The notes under the pieces are model-generated. The model did no database searches. It was not told the origin of the DNA and saw only the letters and a list, made by a program, of their open reading frames with translations. From the NCBI GenBank assembly GCA_904397185.1, contig CAJFOL010000057.1, forward strand, positions 1 through 7,096: 7,096 bases of DNA, read 5' to 3'. The translations under genes were made by a program, and so were the position numbers. This DNA comes from an uncultured Clostridia bacterium (GTDB lineage Bacteria; Bacillota; Clostridia; Christensenellales; UBA1242). Shown here piece after piece: positions 1 through 6,333 of the stretch (position 1 is the stretch's first letter; each line of letters starts with the position of its first letter).

Positions 1-258
1 ATACCTGTGCTATGCTATGGACTGCTTACAAACTATAAGACCGAACTATTTGAAGGTAGCAAGCGACTTGTGGAACTTGCCGACTCGCTGATGGAAATTA
101 AATGTATCTGCAAGTGCGGACGAAAGGCGACCATTAATGTAAGACTTGTTGACGGAAAGGTTGCGACAGAGGGCGAAGAGATACTGATTGGAGCCGATGA
201 GAAATATGAAAGTATGTGTTACAAGTGCTACAAAGAGTTGCTTGATAAAAATAGATAA
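1..258 (+). CDS. tdk: Thymidine kinase, C-terminal part (5' end outside window)
   Basis: Type II (TK1-like) thymidine kinase transfers phosphate from ATP to thymidine in the cytosol, the salvage route to dTMP. The frame is open from base 1, so the gene is cut by the window edge; 85 residues are visible, beginning IPVLCYGLLTNYKTELFEGS. This matches the family's C-terminal thymidine-binding region (E. coli has a similar CYGLRTDF...ELF.GS stretch). Next come the structural zinc ligands: a CICKCGRKA cluster (Cys at visible residues 35, 37 and 39) and a second CYKC pair at 73 and 76. The IGADEKYESMCYKCYKELL ending is also typical. The P-loop and the catalytic Glu lie upstream and cannot be checked. 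The stop is TAA. An internal GTG at base 7 is not the start. The family assignment rests on recognised motifs and I am confident of it. Confidence 0.92.
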   Translation: MPVLCYGLLTNYKTELFEGSKRLVELADSLMEIKCICKCGRKATINVRLVDGKVATEGEEILIGADEKYESMCYKCYKELLDKNR

Positions 259-330
259 TTTAGCAAAAATCACGTAAAAATCAATAAAAAATGATAAAAA
301 ATCGTGTTTTTGATTAAAATATAATTAAAA

Positions 331-336
331 AAGGGG
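331..336 (+). promoter_or_regulatory. Ribosome binding site of phosphoketolase gene
   Basis: AAGGGG followed by ACAAA and then ATG at 342 gives a 5-nt spacing. It fixes the start at MQNYNSKKYF; no in-frame alternative upstream has a comparable site. Confidence 0.75.
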
Positions 337-341
337 ACAAA

Positions 342-2690
342 ATGCAAAATTATAACAGTAAAAAATATTTTGAAATTTTAGATAAATACTTCCGCGGTGC
401 GAACTATCTTTCTGTCGCACAACTTTACCTAAAAGACAATATTATGCTAGAAAGACCGCTTGAAAGGGAGGATGTAAAGAGGAAAATTGTTGGACACTGG
501 GGAACTGTGCCAGGGCAGAATTTTGTCTATGCTCACCTGTCACGTACGATAACTAAGTATGACCTTAACATGATTTTAATCTCAGGGCCAGGACATGGTG
601 GCAACTTTTTCCTTTCAAATTGTTATTTAGAAGGGCGATATAGCGAAGTCTATCCCGATATTGATTTTAGCAAAGAGGGGATGAAAAAGTTTTGCAAGCA
701 GTTTTCTTTTCCATGTGGTGTGTCAAGCCATGTGGCACCAGAGACTCCTGGGTCTATGCATGAGGGCGGGGAACTTGGATACTCTCTTCTTCATGGCTTT
801 GGTGCAGTACTTGATAACCCCGACCTCATTGCCACAGTAATTGTTGGAGACGGCGAGTCGGAGACTGGACCGCTTGCAACTTCTTGGCATTCAAATAAGT
901 TTATAAATCCGCTTACTGACGGAGTTGTCCTTCCAATTTTGCACTTAAATGGATATAAGATTAGCAATCCAACAGTGCTTTCACGAATACCAAAGTCTGA
1001 ACTTAAAAAACTGCTTGAAGGTTATGGTTGGCATCCATATTTTGTCGAGGGCGATCAGCCTATGCTTATGCAAAAAAAGATGGCAAAAGTTATGGACAAG
1101 TGCATAAATTCAATAAAAAACATAAAAAAACGTGCCAAAAACGGTGAATTTAATGATAAAAGACCGATTTATCCTATGATAGTGCTGAGGACTCCAAAGG
1201 GGTGGACGGGGCCAAAAGAAGTGGATAGCAAACAGATTGAAGGGACATTTAGAGCCCACCAAGTGCCTATCTCGATGGAAAAAGAAGAGCATTTGACAAT
1301 GCTTGAAAATTGGCTAAAAAGTTATAAACCCGATGAGATATTTGACGGCTATAAATTAAAAGATGAGATAAGGGCAATTTTACCTAAGGGCGACAGGAGA
1401 CTAAGTGCCAACCCTGTCACCAATGGTGGTCTGCTTTTAAAGGATTTGAAACTCCCTGATTTTCGGGATTATAAGGTGGACGTGCCAAGCCCAGGAGCAG
1501 TAAAAGCCCAAGATATGCTGGTGCTGAGTAGATATATTAGGGATATCTTTAAACTCAATAGTGAGAATAAAAATTATAGAGTTTTCAGTCCTGATGAGGC
1601 GATGTCAAATAGACTTTATAGTATGTTTGACTATGAAAAACGTGATTTTAATGCAAAAATTCTGCCAAATGATGAAAATTTGTCTCATAATGGTAGAATT
1701 ATGGATAGTTATCTAAGTGAACATGCCTGCGAAGGCTGGCTTGAAGGTTATCTTTTGACAGGTAGGCATGGTGTCTTTGCAAGTTACGAAGCATTTATTA
1801 GAATTGTAGACTCAATGGTGTCACAACATGCAAAGTGGCTTAAAGTCTGCAAAGAATTGCCTTGGCGAAAACCTATCTCTTCGCTCAACTTCTTGCTCAC
1901 CTCAAACGTTTGGCAACAAGACCACAACGGCTACACACATCAAGAGCCAGGTTTCTTAGACCATATTGCCAACAAAAAATCGGAAATTGTCCGCATATAT
2001 CTTCCACCAGATGCAAACTGCTTGCTTTCATGCTATGACCATTGCCAAGCAAGTAAAAATTATATCAATGCTATTGTCGCATCAAAGCATCCAAGTTACC
2101 AATGGCTCAACATGGATGAAGCGGTAAAACACTGCACAAAGGGTATAGGTGTTTGGAAATGGGCTTGCTTAAATGATTACGACAATCCTGATATAGTCCT
2201 TGCTAGTGCGGGTGACACCCCAACGGTTGAGACTCTTGCCTGTGTCAGCCTTATCAAAAAATATCTTCCAAAACTAAATGTTAGATTTGTCAATGTTGTC
2301 GATATTATGAAACTTGAAAACAACTCGCTCCATCCACATGGACTGACTGACAGCGAATTTGACAAACTTTTTACAAAAGATAAACCAGTTATTTTCAACT
2401 TCCACGGCTATCCAAAGTTTATCCATGATATGATTATCTTTAGACACAACAGAAATATCGATGTTCATGGATATAAAGAAGAAGGCACAATAACAACCGC
2501 CTTTGATATGCGTGTCCAGAACGAGATTGACAGATATCATCTTCTATTGTCTGTGCTTGAAAGTTTAAAATTGACTAAAAAATATAAAGATTTGGTGGAA
2601 AATATCAATAAAACACTTGAAAATCACAAAAAATACATTGCCGAATATGGTGTGGATATGCCAGAAGTCGCCGATTGGAAATGGAAATAA
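342..2690 (+). CDS. xfp: Phosphoketolase (xylulose-5-P / fructose-6-P)
   Basis: This thiamine-diphosphate (ThDP) enzyme splits xylulose 5-phosphate (often also fructose 6-phosphate) with inorganic phosphate, giving acetyl phosphate plus glyceraldehyde 3-phosphate or erythrose 4-phosphate. It acts in the cytosol. The 782 residues are close to the usual length of about 790, so the gene is complete. The N-terminal domain carries AHLSRTI (His65), SGPGHGG (His85), the family signature HEGGELGY (140-147) and the ThDP/Mg motif GDGESETGPLATSWH (169-183), with HLNGYKISNP after it. Next come GTFRAHQVPI (His306), SPDEAMSNRL (Glu419, the expected catalytic glutamate) and GYTHQEPGFLDH (His533). The C-terminal domain has SAGDTPTVETLA (622-633) and HGYKEEGTITTAFDMR. 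The usual DET of the SPDExxSN motif reads DEA here, which is a minor change. Substrate preference cannot be read from sequence. The gene starts 83 bp after tdk with its own ribosome site and ends at a hairpin terminator. It may be cotranscribed with tdk, since I see no convincing promoter or terminator between them. Confidence 0.96.
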   Translation: MQNYNSKKYFEILDKYFRGANYLSVAQLYLKDNIMLERPLEREDVKRKIVGHWGTVPGQNFVYAHLSRTITKYDLNMILISGPGHGGNFFLSNCYLEGRYSEVYPDIDFSKEGMKKFCKQFSFPCGVSSHVAPETPGSMHEGGELGYSLLHGFGAVLDNPDLIATVIVGDGESETGPLATSWHSNKFINPLTDGVVLPILHLNGYKISNPTVLSRIPKSELKKLLEGYGWHPYFVEGDQPMLMQKKMAKVMDKCINSIKNIKKRAKNGEFNDKRPIYPMIVLRTPKGWTGPKEVDSKQIEGTFRAHQVPISMEKEEHLTMLENWLKSYKPDEIFDGYKLKDEIRAILPKGDRRLSANPVTNGGLLLKDLKLPDFRDYKVDVPSPGAVKAQDMLVLSRYIRDIFKLNSENKNYRVFSPDEAMSNRLYSMFDYEKRDFNAKILPNDENLSHNGRIMDSYLSEHACEGWLEGYLLTGRHGVFASYEAFIRIVDSMVSQHAKWLKVCKELPWRKPISSLNFLLTSNVWQQDHNGYTHQEPGFLDHIANKKSEIVRIYLPPDANCLLSCYDHCQASKNYINAIVASKHPSYQWLNMDEAVKHCTKGIGVWKWACLNDYDNPDIVLASAGDTPTVETLACVSLIKKYLPKLNVRFVNVVDIMKLENNSLHPHGLTDSEFDKLFTKDKPVIFNFHGYPKFIHDMIIFRHNRNIDVHGYKEEGTITTAFDMRVQNEIDRYHLLLSVLESLKLTKKYKDLVENINKTLENHKKYIAEYGVDMPEVADWKWK

Positions 2691-2745
2691 TTTTGTAAAA
2701 GATGAAAAGATATAAATTATCAAAATAATAATTTAAACTTTAATA

Positions 2746-2795
2746 AAATGCACCACAAAAGTTCGACACTTAAAGTGGTGTATTTATTTTTATAT
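2746..2795 (+). terminator. Intrinsic terminator of phosphoketolase gene
   Basis: Outer stem AAATGCACCAC (2746-2756) pairs with GTGGTGTATTT (2775-2785), 11 bp with one G-T wobble. An inner AAGT/ACTT stem (2759-2762 / 2768-2771) closes the loop. A T-rich tract (TATTTTTATATTT) follows. It lies 56 bp after the stop codon. Confidence 0.82.
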
Positions 2796-3054
2796 TTCCC
2801 GTCACGTATATTTTTTATAGAATTTTGATGTTTTTTTACATTTTTTCAGTAATTTTTATAATTTTTTAGTATTTTCATAAAAAAATAATACAAATTTTTG
2901 ATTTTTATATCTTTATTTATTATTTTTTTGCTATTTTATAAAAATATTTTTTATTAATTTAAATTATTTTTACTAAAAATGTATTTTTTTACTTATTATT
3001 TTAAATATTTTATATAAAAATGTTGTTTTTTATTTATTTTTTTATATTTTACCT

Positions 3055-3074
3055 AAAAAACACAAATTATTTGT
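3055..3074 (-). terminator. Possible weak terminator of the flavoprotein gene
   Basis: Read on the minus strand, a small ACAAA-TAA-TTTGT hairpin (3062-3074) is followed by G and six T (3060-3055). The stem is only 5 bp with a 3-nt loop, so it is weak. It is placed correctly, 11 bp beyond the TAA of the minus-strand gene. Confidence 0.3.
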
Positions 3075-3084
3075 AAAATTTAAT

Positions 3085-4224
3085 TTAAATATTTTTTCCA
3101 ACTATATGGCCACTTGTCCAAGCCCATTGCAAGTTGTATCCTCCGCACTCGCCGTCAATATTGCAAATCTCACCACAAAAATATAGGTTTTTGATAACTT
3201 TATGTTGCAAGTTATCATCCAAATCGTCAAGGCTGACTCCGCCACTGTAAACTTGATTATTAGGGAAATATCCCTTTACTGTAAACTCAAGATTTTTGAT
3301 TATTTTTATAAACTTTTTTATCTCTTCTTTAGTTAATTTTGTTGAGGTTTTATTTTCGTCAACTTTCGCTTGATTAAGTATCTCGTATGCGACCTCTCGA
3401 GCAAACATTCCGTCAAAGAAGTTTGGCACGGCAAGGTCGATGTCACGTCTTTTTAAAAGATAACTTTCAAGTTCATCACTGCTTATCTTTGGCATCAAAT
3501 CCAAATAGATTTTGCCCTCATACTTTCCAGCCCTTGCAAAGAGGGTGGAGATGTTGAATAATGCTATTCCACTTATCCCTGCCTCTTTAAACAAAATTTC
3601 ACCAACATCTGATTTTTCTTTGCCATCACATACACCAGTCACCTTGACATTTCTTATCCTAACATTATTTAGGCTATGAGTGCTATTGGTCTTTAAAGAG
3701 CATAAACTAGGTGTGAATTGCTTGTACTTTACACCCAATTTATCAAGGATATCACTTTTCCCTGTCGCTACAACCAATTTTTTGCACAAAAACTTGTCTT
3801 TGTCGGTTATAATGATAAATTTATCATTATCACGTTTTACGTCCAAAACGTTGTTATCAAGGTATGTGGATACATTTTTCTTCTGCACCGCATTTTCAAT
3901 TACATTAACAACCGATTTTGCAGTGTTAGAAATAGGGTATAGCCGTCCTTCTTCGTCAGCATAACAGATAAGCCCCAAACCTTCAAAAAATTTAAGTGTC
4001 TGAGGGCTATTAAACTTTTTAAGGTATTTATCAATGTTGATATTATAAAAATTGCTGTTTACATTTAAGTTAGAAATATTGCAACGACCATTTCCTGTCA
4101 CCAAAAGTTTTTTTGCAATTTTGTTTTCTTTATCTATGATGGCAACACTCTCTTGCTTGCTTGATAGCATGCACATACATCCGCTTGCTCCACCACCTAA
4201 AATTATAGTTTCAAATTTCTTCAT
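3085..4224 (-). CDS. HI0933/BaiN-family FAD-dependent oxidoreductase, short form
   Basis: A cytosolic flavoprotein of the HI0933 (YhiN/YtfP/BaiN) family. Some relatives reduce bile-acid intermediates, but for most the substrate is unknown, so no reaction is claimed. The N-terminus has the Rossmann FAD motif ILGGGASG (8-15), an acidic residue after strand two (Asp31) and the hallmark KKLLVTGNGRCNISN (38-52). The C-terminus has SGGVSLDDLD (327-336), YFCGEICNIDGECGGYN (348-364) and LQWAWTSGHIVG, all strongly diagnostic. The protein has 379 residues, against roughly 400-420 usually. The shortfall lies partly after VVATGKS (151-157), where relatives have a GG-S-x-P...GSTGDGY stretch that is absent here. 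The start is supported by AGGTG (4231-4235) 6 nt upstream; the stop is TAA. It sits downstream of the membrane-protein gene on the same strand, but a terminator and a predicted promoter between them suggest separate transcription. Confidence 0.9.
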   Translation of the reverse strand: MKKFETIILGGGASGCMCMLSSKQESVAIIDKENKIAKKLLVTGNGRCNISNLNVNSNFYNINIDKYLKKFNSPQTLKFFEGLGLICYADEEGRLYPISNTAKSVVNVIENAVQKKNVSTYLDNNVLDVKRDNDKFIIITDKDKFLCKKLVVATGKSDILDKLGVKYKQFTPSLCSLKTNSTHSLNNVRIRNVKVTGVCDGKEKSDVGEILFKEAGISGIALFNISTLFARAGKYEGKIYLDLMPKISSDELESYLLKRRDIDLAVPNFFDGMFAREVAYEILNQAKVDENKTSTKLTKEEIKKFIKIIKNLEFTVKGYFPNNQVYSGGVSLDDLDDNLQHKVIKNLYFCGEICNIDGECGGYNLQWAWTSGHIVGKNI

Positions 4225-4246
4225 TTTTTACACCTAATTCAAAAAT

Positions 4247-4274
4247 ATATTAGCATAAAATAATGGAAAAACAA
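4247..4274 (-). promoter_or_regulatory. Predicted promoter of the flavoprotein gene
   Basis: On the minus strand, TTGTTT (4274-4269) lies 16 bp before TAATAT (4252-4247). The -10 is preceded by TGC, an extended -10 element. Only part of the consensus is matched, so this is tentative. It lies about 23 bp upstream of the start codon. Confidence 0.45.
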
Positions 4275-4358
4275 AGTTAATTTAAAAGATAAAACATTTT
4301 TCGAAAATTAGACATAAAAAATATTTGCGAGAGTTTCGCCTGCATACAAATGGGGGAT

Positions 4359-4393
4359 AAAAAAAGAATATGTCACCGACCGACATATTCTTT
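4359..4393 (-). terminator. Strong intrinsic terminator of the membrane-protein gene
   Basis: A perfect 12-bp stem, AAAGAATATGTC (4363-4374) and GACATATTCTTT (4382-4393), encloses a 7-nt loop. Read on the minus strand it runs into seven T (4365-4359). It starts 11 bp past the TAA of the minus-strand gene. The plus-strand side lacks a T-run, so it is one-directional. Confidence 0.9.
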
Positions 4394-4403
4394 ATACTTA
4401 AAT

Positions 4404-4868
4404 TTACTTAATCTCTTTTACTTCTTCTGCTTGCTCTTTGTAAAATCTAACTTTATTTTTGTAGTAGTCTAAGAAGATAAACACACTTGCACAAATCAAA
4501 GCCAAGCAAACAAAGAGTGTAAGAATATCAAAAGCAATTTTCATAGCAAGTAATGCAAACACAATTGTTACAATGTTTAAGATGAATGTTGAAAGTATCA
4601 AAAATCTTTTTCCGTGGAATGCTTTTACCGATATGTTCACTCTCATCATGCAGATAGCCGACATTACAATACCGACAAGACTTAATGCAATAAGCATGAT
4701 GTTGACGAAGATGCTGAAAATTAGCAATGCATCAGCACTCACACTTGTATCCATATCAACAAAGATATTGAAAAGATTTACAGAACTTGTGATTGCAAGA
4801 AGCAATAAGCATGCTACATTAAAGATTGTTCCAGCAAGCAAAAATGGTCTTTTAGATAATTTTTCCAT
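4404..4868 (-). CDS. Small integral membrane protein, four predicted helices
   Basis: I do not recognise a family. The 154 residues are mostly hydrophobic, with about four membrane helices at residues 9-30, 48-74, 89-108 and 112-133. Short loops separate them: NLFNIFVDMDTSVSAD between helices 1 and 2, and the basic SVKAFHGKRF between 2 and 3. A charged tail, YYKNKVRFYKEQAEEVKEIK, ends the protein. The basic N-terminus (MEKLSKRP), the basic second loop and the charged C-terminus suggest that both ends are cytoplasmic. No catalytic motif, signal peptidase site or transporter signature is visible. AAGGA lies 10 nt before the ATG. It is a single-gene unit with a consensus promoter (4902-4931) and its own terminator, divergent from the unknown gene at 5042. 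Confidence 0.75.
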   Translation of the reverse strand: MEKLSKRPFLLAGTIFNVACLLLLAITSSVNLFNIFVDMDTSVSADALLIFSIFVNIMLIALSLVGIVMSAICMMRVNISVKAFHGKRFLILSTFILNIVTIVFALLAMKIAFDILTLFVCLALICASVFIFLDYYKNKVRFYKEQAEEVKEIK

Positions 4869-4901
4869 AACTCATATTTCCTTTTATTTGATTATACAAT
4901 A

Positions 4902-4931
4902 ATTATAAAATATAAAGGAGGCTTGTGTCAA
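4902..4931 (-). promoter_or_regulatory. Consensus housekeeping promoter of the membrane-protein gene
   Basis: On the minus strand, TTGACA (4931-4926) and TATAAT (4907-4902) are both perfect, with an 18-bp spacer. A start about 7 bp after the -10 leaves a leader of roughly 27 nt. A second TATAAT (4896-4891) follows but is too far from the -35. Confidence 0.85.
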
Positions 4932-4990
4932 ACGTTTTTTAAGATATACCTAAAAAGATAAAAATATTTTAAGAAAAAATAGATTTGCTA

Positions 4991-5019
4991 TTGCATTTAA
5001 AAGTAAAGTGTGATATCAT
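4991..5019 (+). promoter_or_regulatory. Predicted promoter of the unknown 298-residue gene
   Basis: TTGCAT (4991-4996), a 17-bp spacer and TATCAT (5014-5019), preceded by TGA as an extended -10. Transcription would start near 5026, about 16 nt before the ATG. Confidence 0.6.
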
Positions 5020-5030
5020 TATAGTGTTTT

Positions 5031-5036
5031 AAGGAG
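5031..5036 (+). promoter_or_regulatory. Ribosome binding site of the unknown gene
   Basis: AAGGAG, then 5 nt (TTCGT), then the ATG at 5042. It fixes the start at MTDIYKYLQKK. Confidence 0.85.
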
Positions 5037-5041
5037 TTCGT

Positions 5042-5938
5042 ATGACTGATATATATAAATATTTACAAAAGAAAAGCAAAAAGGAAGTTATAAACTTAGG
5101 AAAAGCATATGCTCATGATAAGGCAGGCTTTGTAAAATTTGCTGAAAACAATTGGAATAAGGATAATGGTAATTACGTAAGAGCGGTAGTTTCGGTTGCC
5201 TCTCTTCTTATTGATAGACCAAAACTTGACAAGGATACTGACTTGCCAGAGCAGATTCATGCACTTGATTATGCATTTAACACCGTTGACGGAAAAGAGG
5301 GCTACTTGTTGCAACCAATCATAAAATTCTTCGATAACGGCACTAGAAAAGGACCAACTGGACGTCAAGTTTCTGAGATTGAAGATGCTTATAGGCAAAA
5401 ACTCTATGCCTACGATCGCATAGCAAGCCTTAGAAAGGAAATAGAAGTTGTTGATAGTCAAATTAAACCTATATTAGGCGAAGATACAATCGCTAGATTA
5501 AAATCATACAATGGCAAACCTGTACTTTTGGCTTGCTATAGAGGGAAAGGTGTGACACCTGAAAAAATCTTTAAAATTAAGATTACAGGTTCATCTTTAA
5601 AACATATGGCAGTGCAGTTTAAAGGCTCAACTGTCCGTTTGATAGGTGAGGTTGGTGGTGTTGCATCCATTAAAGACCCACAAACTGGCGAAGTTATATT
5701 CAAAAATGACTTAAGGGGAATGAAGTTCTCAAGTAACCTTGAAAAATATACACATTACTATGGATTCCAATCTGCTATCAAGGTTATGGCTGATGATATT
5801 TCAAGTCACCTTAATAAAGATGATGAGGAATATAGAACAAACATAACTTTAAACAAAAAGACAACAAAGAACGGTGGTATGGTTAAAAAGGCGATTGCAA
5901 AAATGCAAAAGACTGATGAGCCTTCAGAAAAATTTTAA
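5042..5938 (+). CDS. Unknown soluble protein, 298 residues
   Basis: I do not recognise this protein. It has no signal peptide or membrane helix and is rich in Lys, Asp and Glu, so it is probably cytosolic. Residues 1-60 look helical and basic (KKKSKKEVINLGKAYAHDKAGFVKF...). Residues 110-145 (VSEIEDAYRQKLYAYDRIASLRKEIEVVDSQIKPIL) read as one long helix, perhaps a short coiled coil. Residues 158-225 look beta-rich, with several GKP, GKG, GST and GEVGG turns that could form a small barrel or sandwich. The C-terminal 40 residues are charged and probably disordered. No Walker, zinc or nuclease motif stands out. The coding frame is solid: a good ribosome site, a promoter, a strong terminator 31 bp past the stop, and codon use like its neighbours. 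It is transcribed alone, divergent from the membrane protein. No function is proposed. Confidence 0.85.
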   Translation: MTDIYKYLQKKSKKEVINLGKAYAHDKAGFVKFAENNWNKDNGNYVRAVVSVASLLIDRPKLDKDTDLPEQIHALDYAFNTVDGKEGYLLQPIIKFFDNGTRKGPTGRQVSEIEDAYRQKLYAYDRIASLRKEIEVVDSQIKPILGEDTIARLKSYNGKPVLLACYRGKGVTPEKIFKIKITGSSLKHMAVQFKGSTVRLIGEVGGVASIKDPQTGEVIFKNDLRGMKFSSNLEKYTHYYGFQSAIKVMADDISSHLNKDDEEYRTNITLNKKTTKNGGMVKKAIAKMQKTDEPSEKF

Positions 5939-5969
5939 TAAAAACATGACGAAAATCGCAAAAATTTTG

Positions 5970-5998
5970 CTCCAATCTAACAAGATTGGAGTTTTTTT
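5970..5998 (+). terminator. Strong intrinsic terminator of the unknown gene
   Basis: CTCCAATCT (5970-5978) and AGATTGGAG (5983-5991) form a perfect 9-bp stem with a 4-nt AACA loop, followed at once by seven T (5992-5998). Confidence 0.93.
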
Positions 5999-6020
5999 GT
6001 AAGAAAATTAGCAAAATTTG

Positions 6021-6049
6021 TTGAAAATTGTAAATTCCTGTCACATAAT
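6021..6049 (+). promoter_or_regulatory. Predicted promoter of the RHH regulator remnant
   Basis: TTGAAA (6021-6026), a 17-bp spacer and CATAAT (6044-6049), a 5/6 match to the -10 consensus. The -10 is the first six bases of an 11-bp direct repeat, so a protein bound to the repeat would cover the promoter. Confidence 0.5.
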
Positions 6050-6065
6050 GACGGCATAATGACGG
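6040..6065 (+). repeat. 11-bp tandem repeat / operator-like array
   Basis: CATAATGACGG occurs twice head to tail (6044-6054 and 6055-6065). Just upstream, GTCA (6040-6043) faces the first TGAC (6049-6052), giving a GTCA-N5-TGAC palindrome plus a second TGAC one helical turn on. RHH dimers commonly bind repeated short half-sites at about this spacing. That makes autoregulation by the adjacent RHH gene plausible, but it is inferred. Confidence 0.6.
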
Positions 6066-6118
6066 CACCTCGAATACTTTTAAAAATTTAAAAAATAATA
6101 TTATCATGGTGAGGTGTT
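6064..6118 (+). promoter_or_regulatory. Possible leader hairpin masking the RHH ribosome site
   Basis: CACCTC (6066-6071) is the exact complement of GAGGTG (6111-6116), the ribosome binding site 4 nt before ATG 6121. G-T wobbles extend the stem to 9 bp (6064-6072 with 6110-6118). The 37-nt loop is nearly all A and T. If it forms, it would hide the ribosome site. Confidence 0.4.
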
Positions 6119-6120
6119 TT

Positions 6121-6321
6121 ATGAAAAAAGATTAACCAAGATACACTCTAAGAGTATCAAACGAAATTCTATTCAAACTTGCCTTCGTTTCTGACTTTTA
6201 TGGCAGGAGTAAGAATAGAGAAATTGAATATGTTGTAAGAAAACATATCGAAGAGTTTGAAAAGAAGTATGGTGTCATTCCTGTCCCAGAAAGATTTCAA
6301 GATAAAGAGACAGAGGAATAA
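6121..6321 (+). pseudogene. Arc-type ribbon-helix-helix DNA-binding protein, TAA at codon 5
   Basis: Reading from ATG 6121 gives MKKD, a TAA stop, then PRYTLRVSNEILFKLAFVSD and onward to TAA at 6319-6321, 66 codons in all. The part after the stop has the layout of Arc/CopG-type RHH repressors: a short strand (PRYTLRV) that would contact DNA, a first helix (NEILFKLAFVSDFYG), the GRSKNREIE turn into a second helix, and a KHIEEFEKKYG tail. Such proteins bind operators as dimers. The start looks genuine, with GAGGTG 4 nt upstream. No in-frame ATG, GTG or TTG occurs after the stop, so re-initiation with a normal start seems impossible. One base change would restore the frame (for example CAA, AAA or TTA to TAA). 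It could instead be a sequencing error. Frame preservation after the stop suggests recent loss. Confidence 0.72.
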
Positions 6322-6333
6322 AAATCACTAAAC

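Larger units (their letters stand above)
2691..3084. other. Convergent intergenic spacer, extremely AT-rich
   Basis: This 394-bp spacer separates two genes that point at each other. No credible coding region is present. It holds the phosphoketolase terminator at its left, then about 250 bp (2811-3060) in which I count only 20 G or C. T-runs of 4 to 7 dominate the plus strand. A weak hairpin near 3062-3074 could end the minus-strand gene. The T-runs recur at roughly 10-bp intervals (see findings). Confidence 0.85.

Noticed and set aside
265..316. Possible terminator between tdk and phosphoketolase (CACG/CGTG and A5/T5 hairpins)
   Set aside because: The stems are short or AT-only, the loop is large, and no T-run follows the stem.
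320..325. TATAAT just upstream of the phosphoketolase gene
   Set aside because: Transcription would begin at about 332, inside the AAGGGG ribosome site, and no good -35 lies 16-18 bp upstream.
4321..4352. Sporulation sigma-E-like promoter (ATATT ... CATACAAAT) on the plus strand
   Set aside because: The 17-bp spacing is longer than usual for that class, and it would transcribe straight into the antisense of the membrane-protein gene.
4915..4960. Strong ribosome-site-like AAAGGAGG on the plus strand at 4915-4921
   Set aside because: Only TTG or GTG follow within 1-3 nt, the frame closes after about 12 codons, and the bases fall inside the spacer of the minus-strand promoter.
5096..5461. 121-codon open frame antisense to the unknown gene
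   Set aside because: It overlaps a well-supported gene, has no promoter or ribosome site, and reads as a composition shadow.
5883..6107. 74-codon minus-strand open frame across the terminator region
   Set aside because: It runs through a strong terminator and the operator repeats, has no ribosome site, and has a biased Phe/Leu composition.
6121..6140. Programmed frameshift at the A6G run in the RHH gene
   Set aside because: The RHH sequence continues in the original frame after TAA; both shifted frames give unrelated, soon-terminated peptides.
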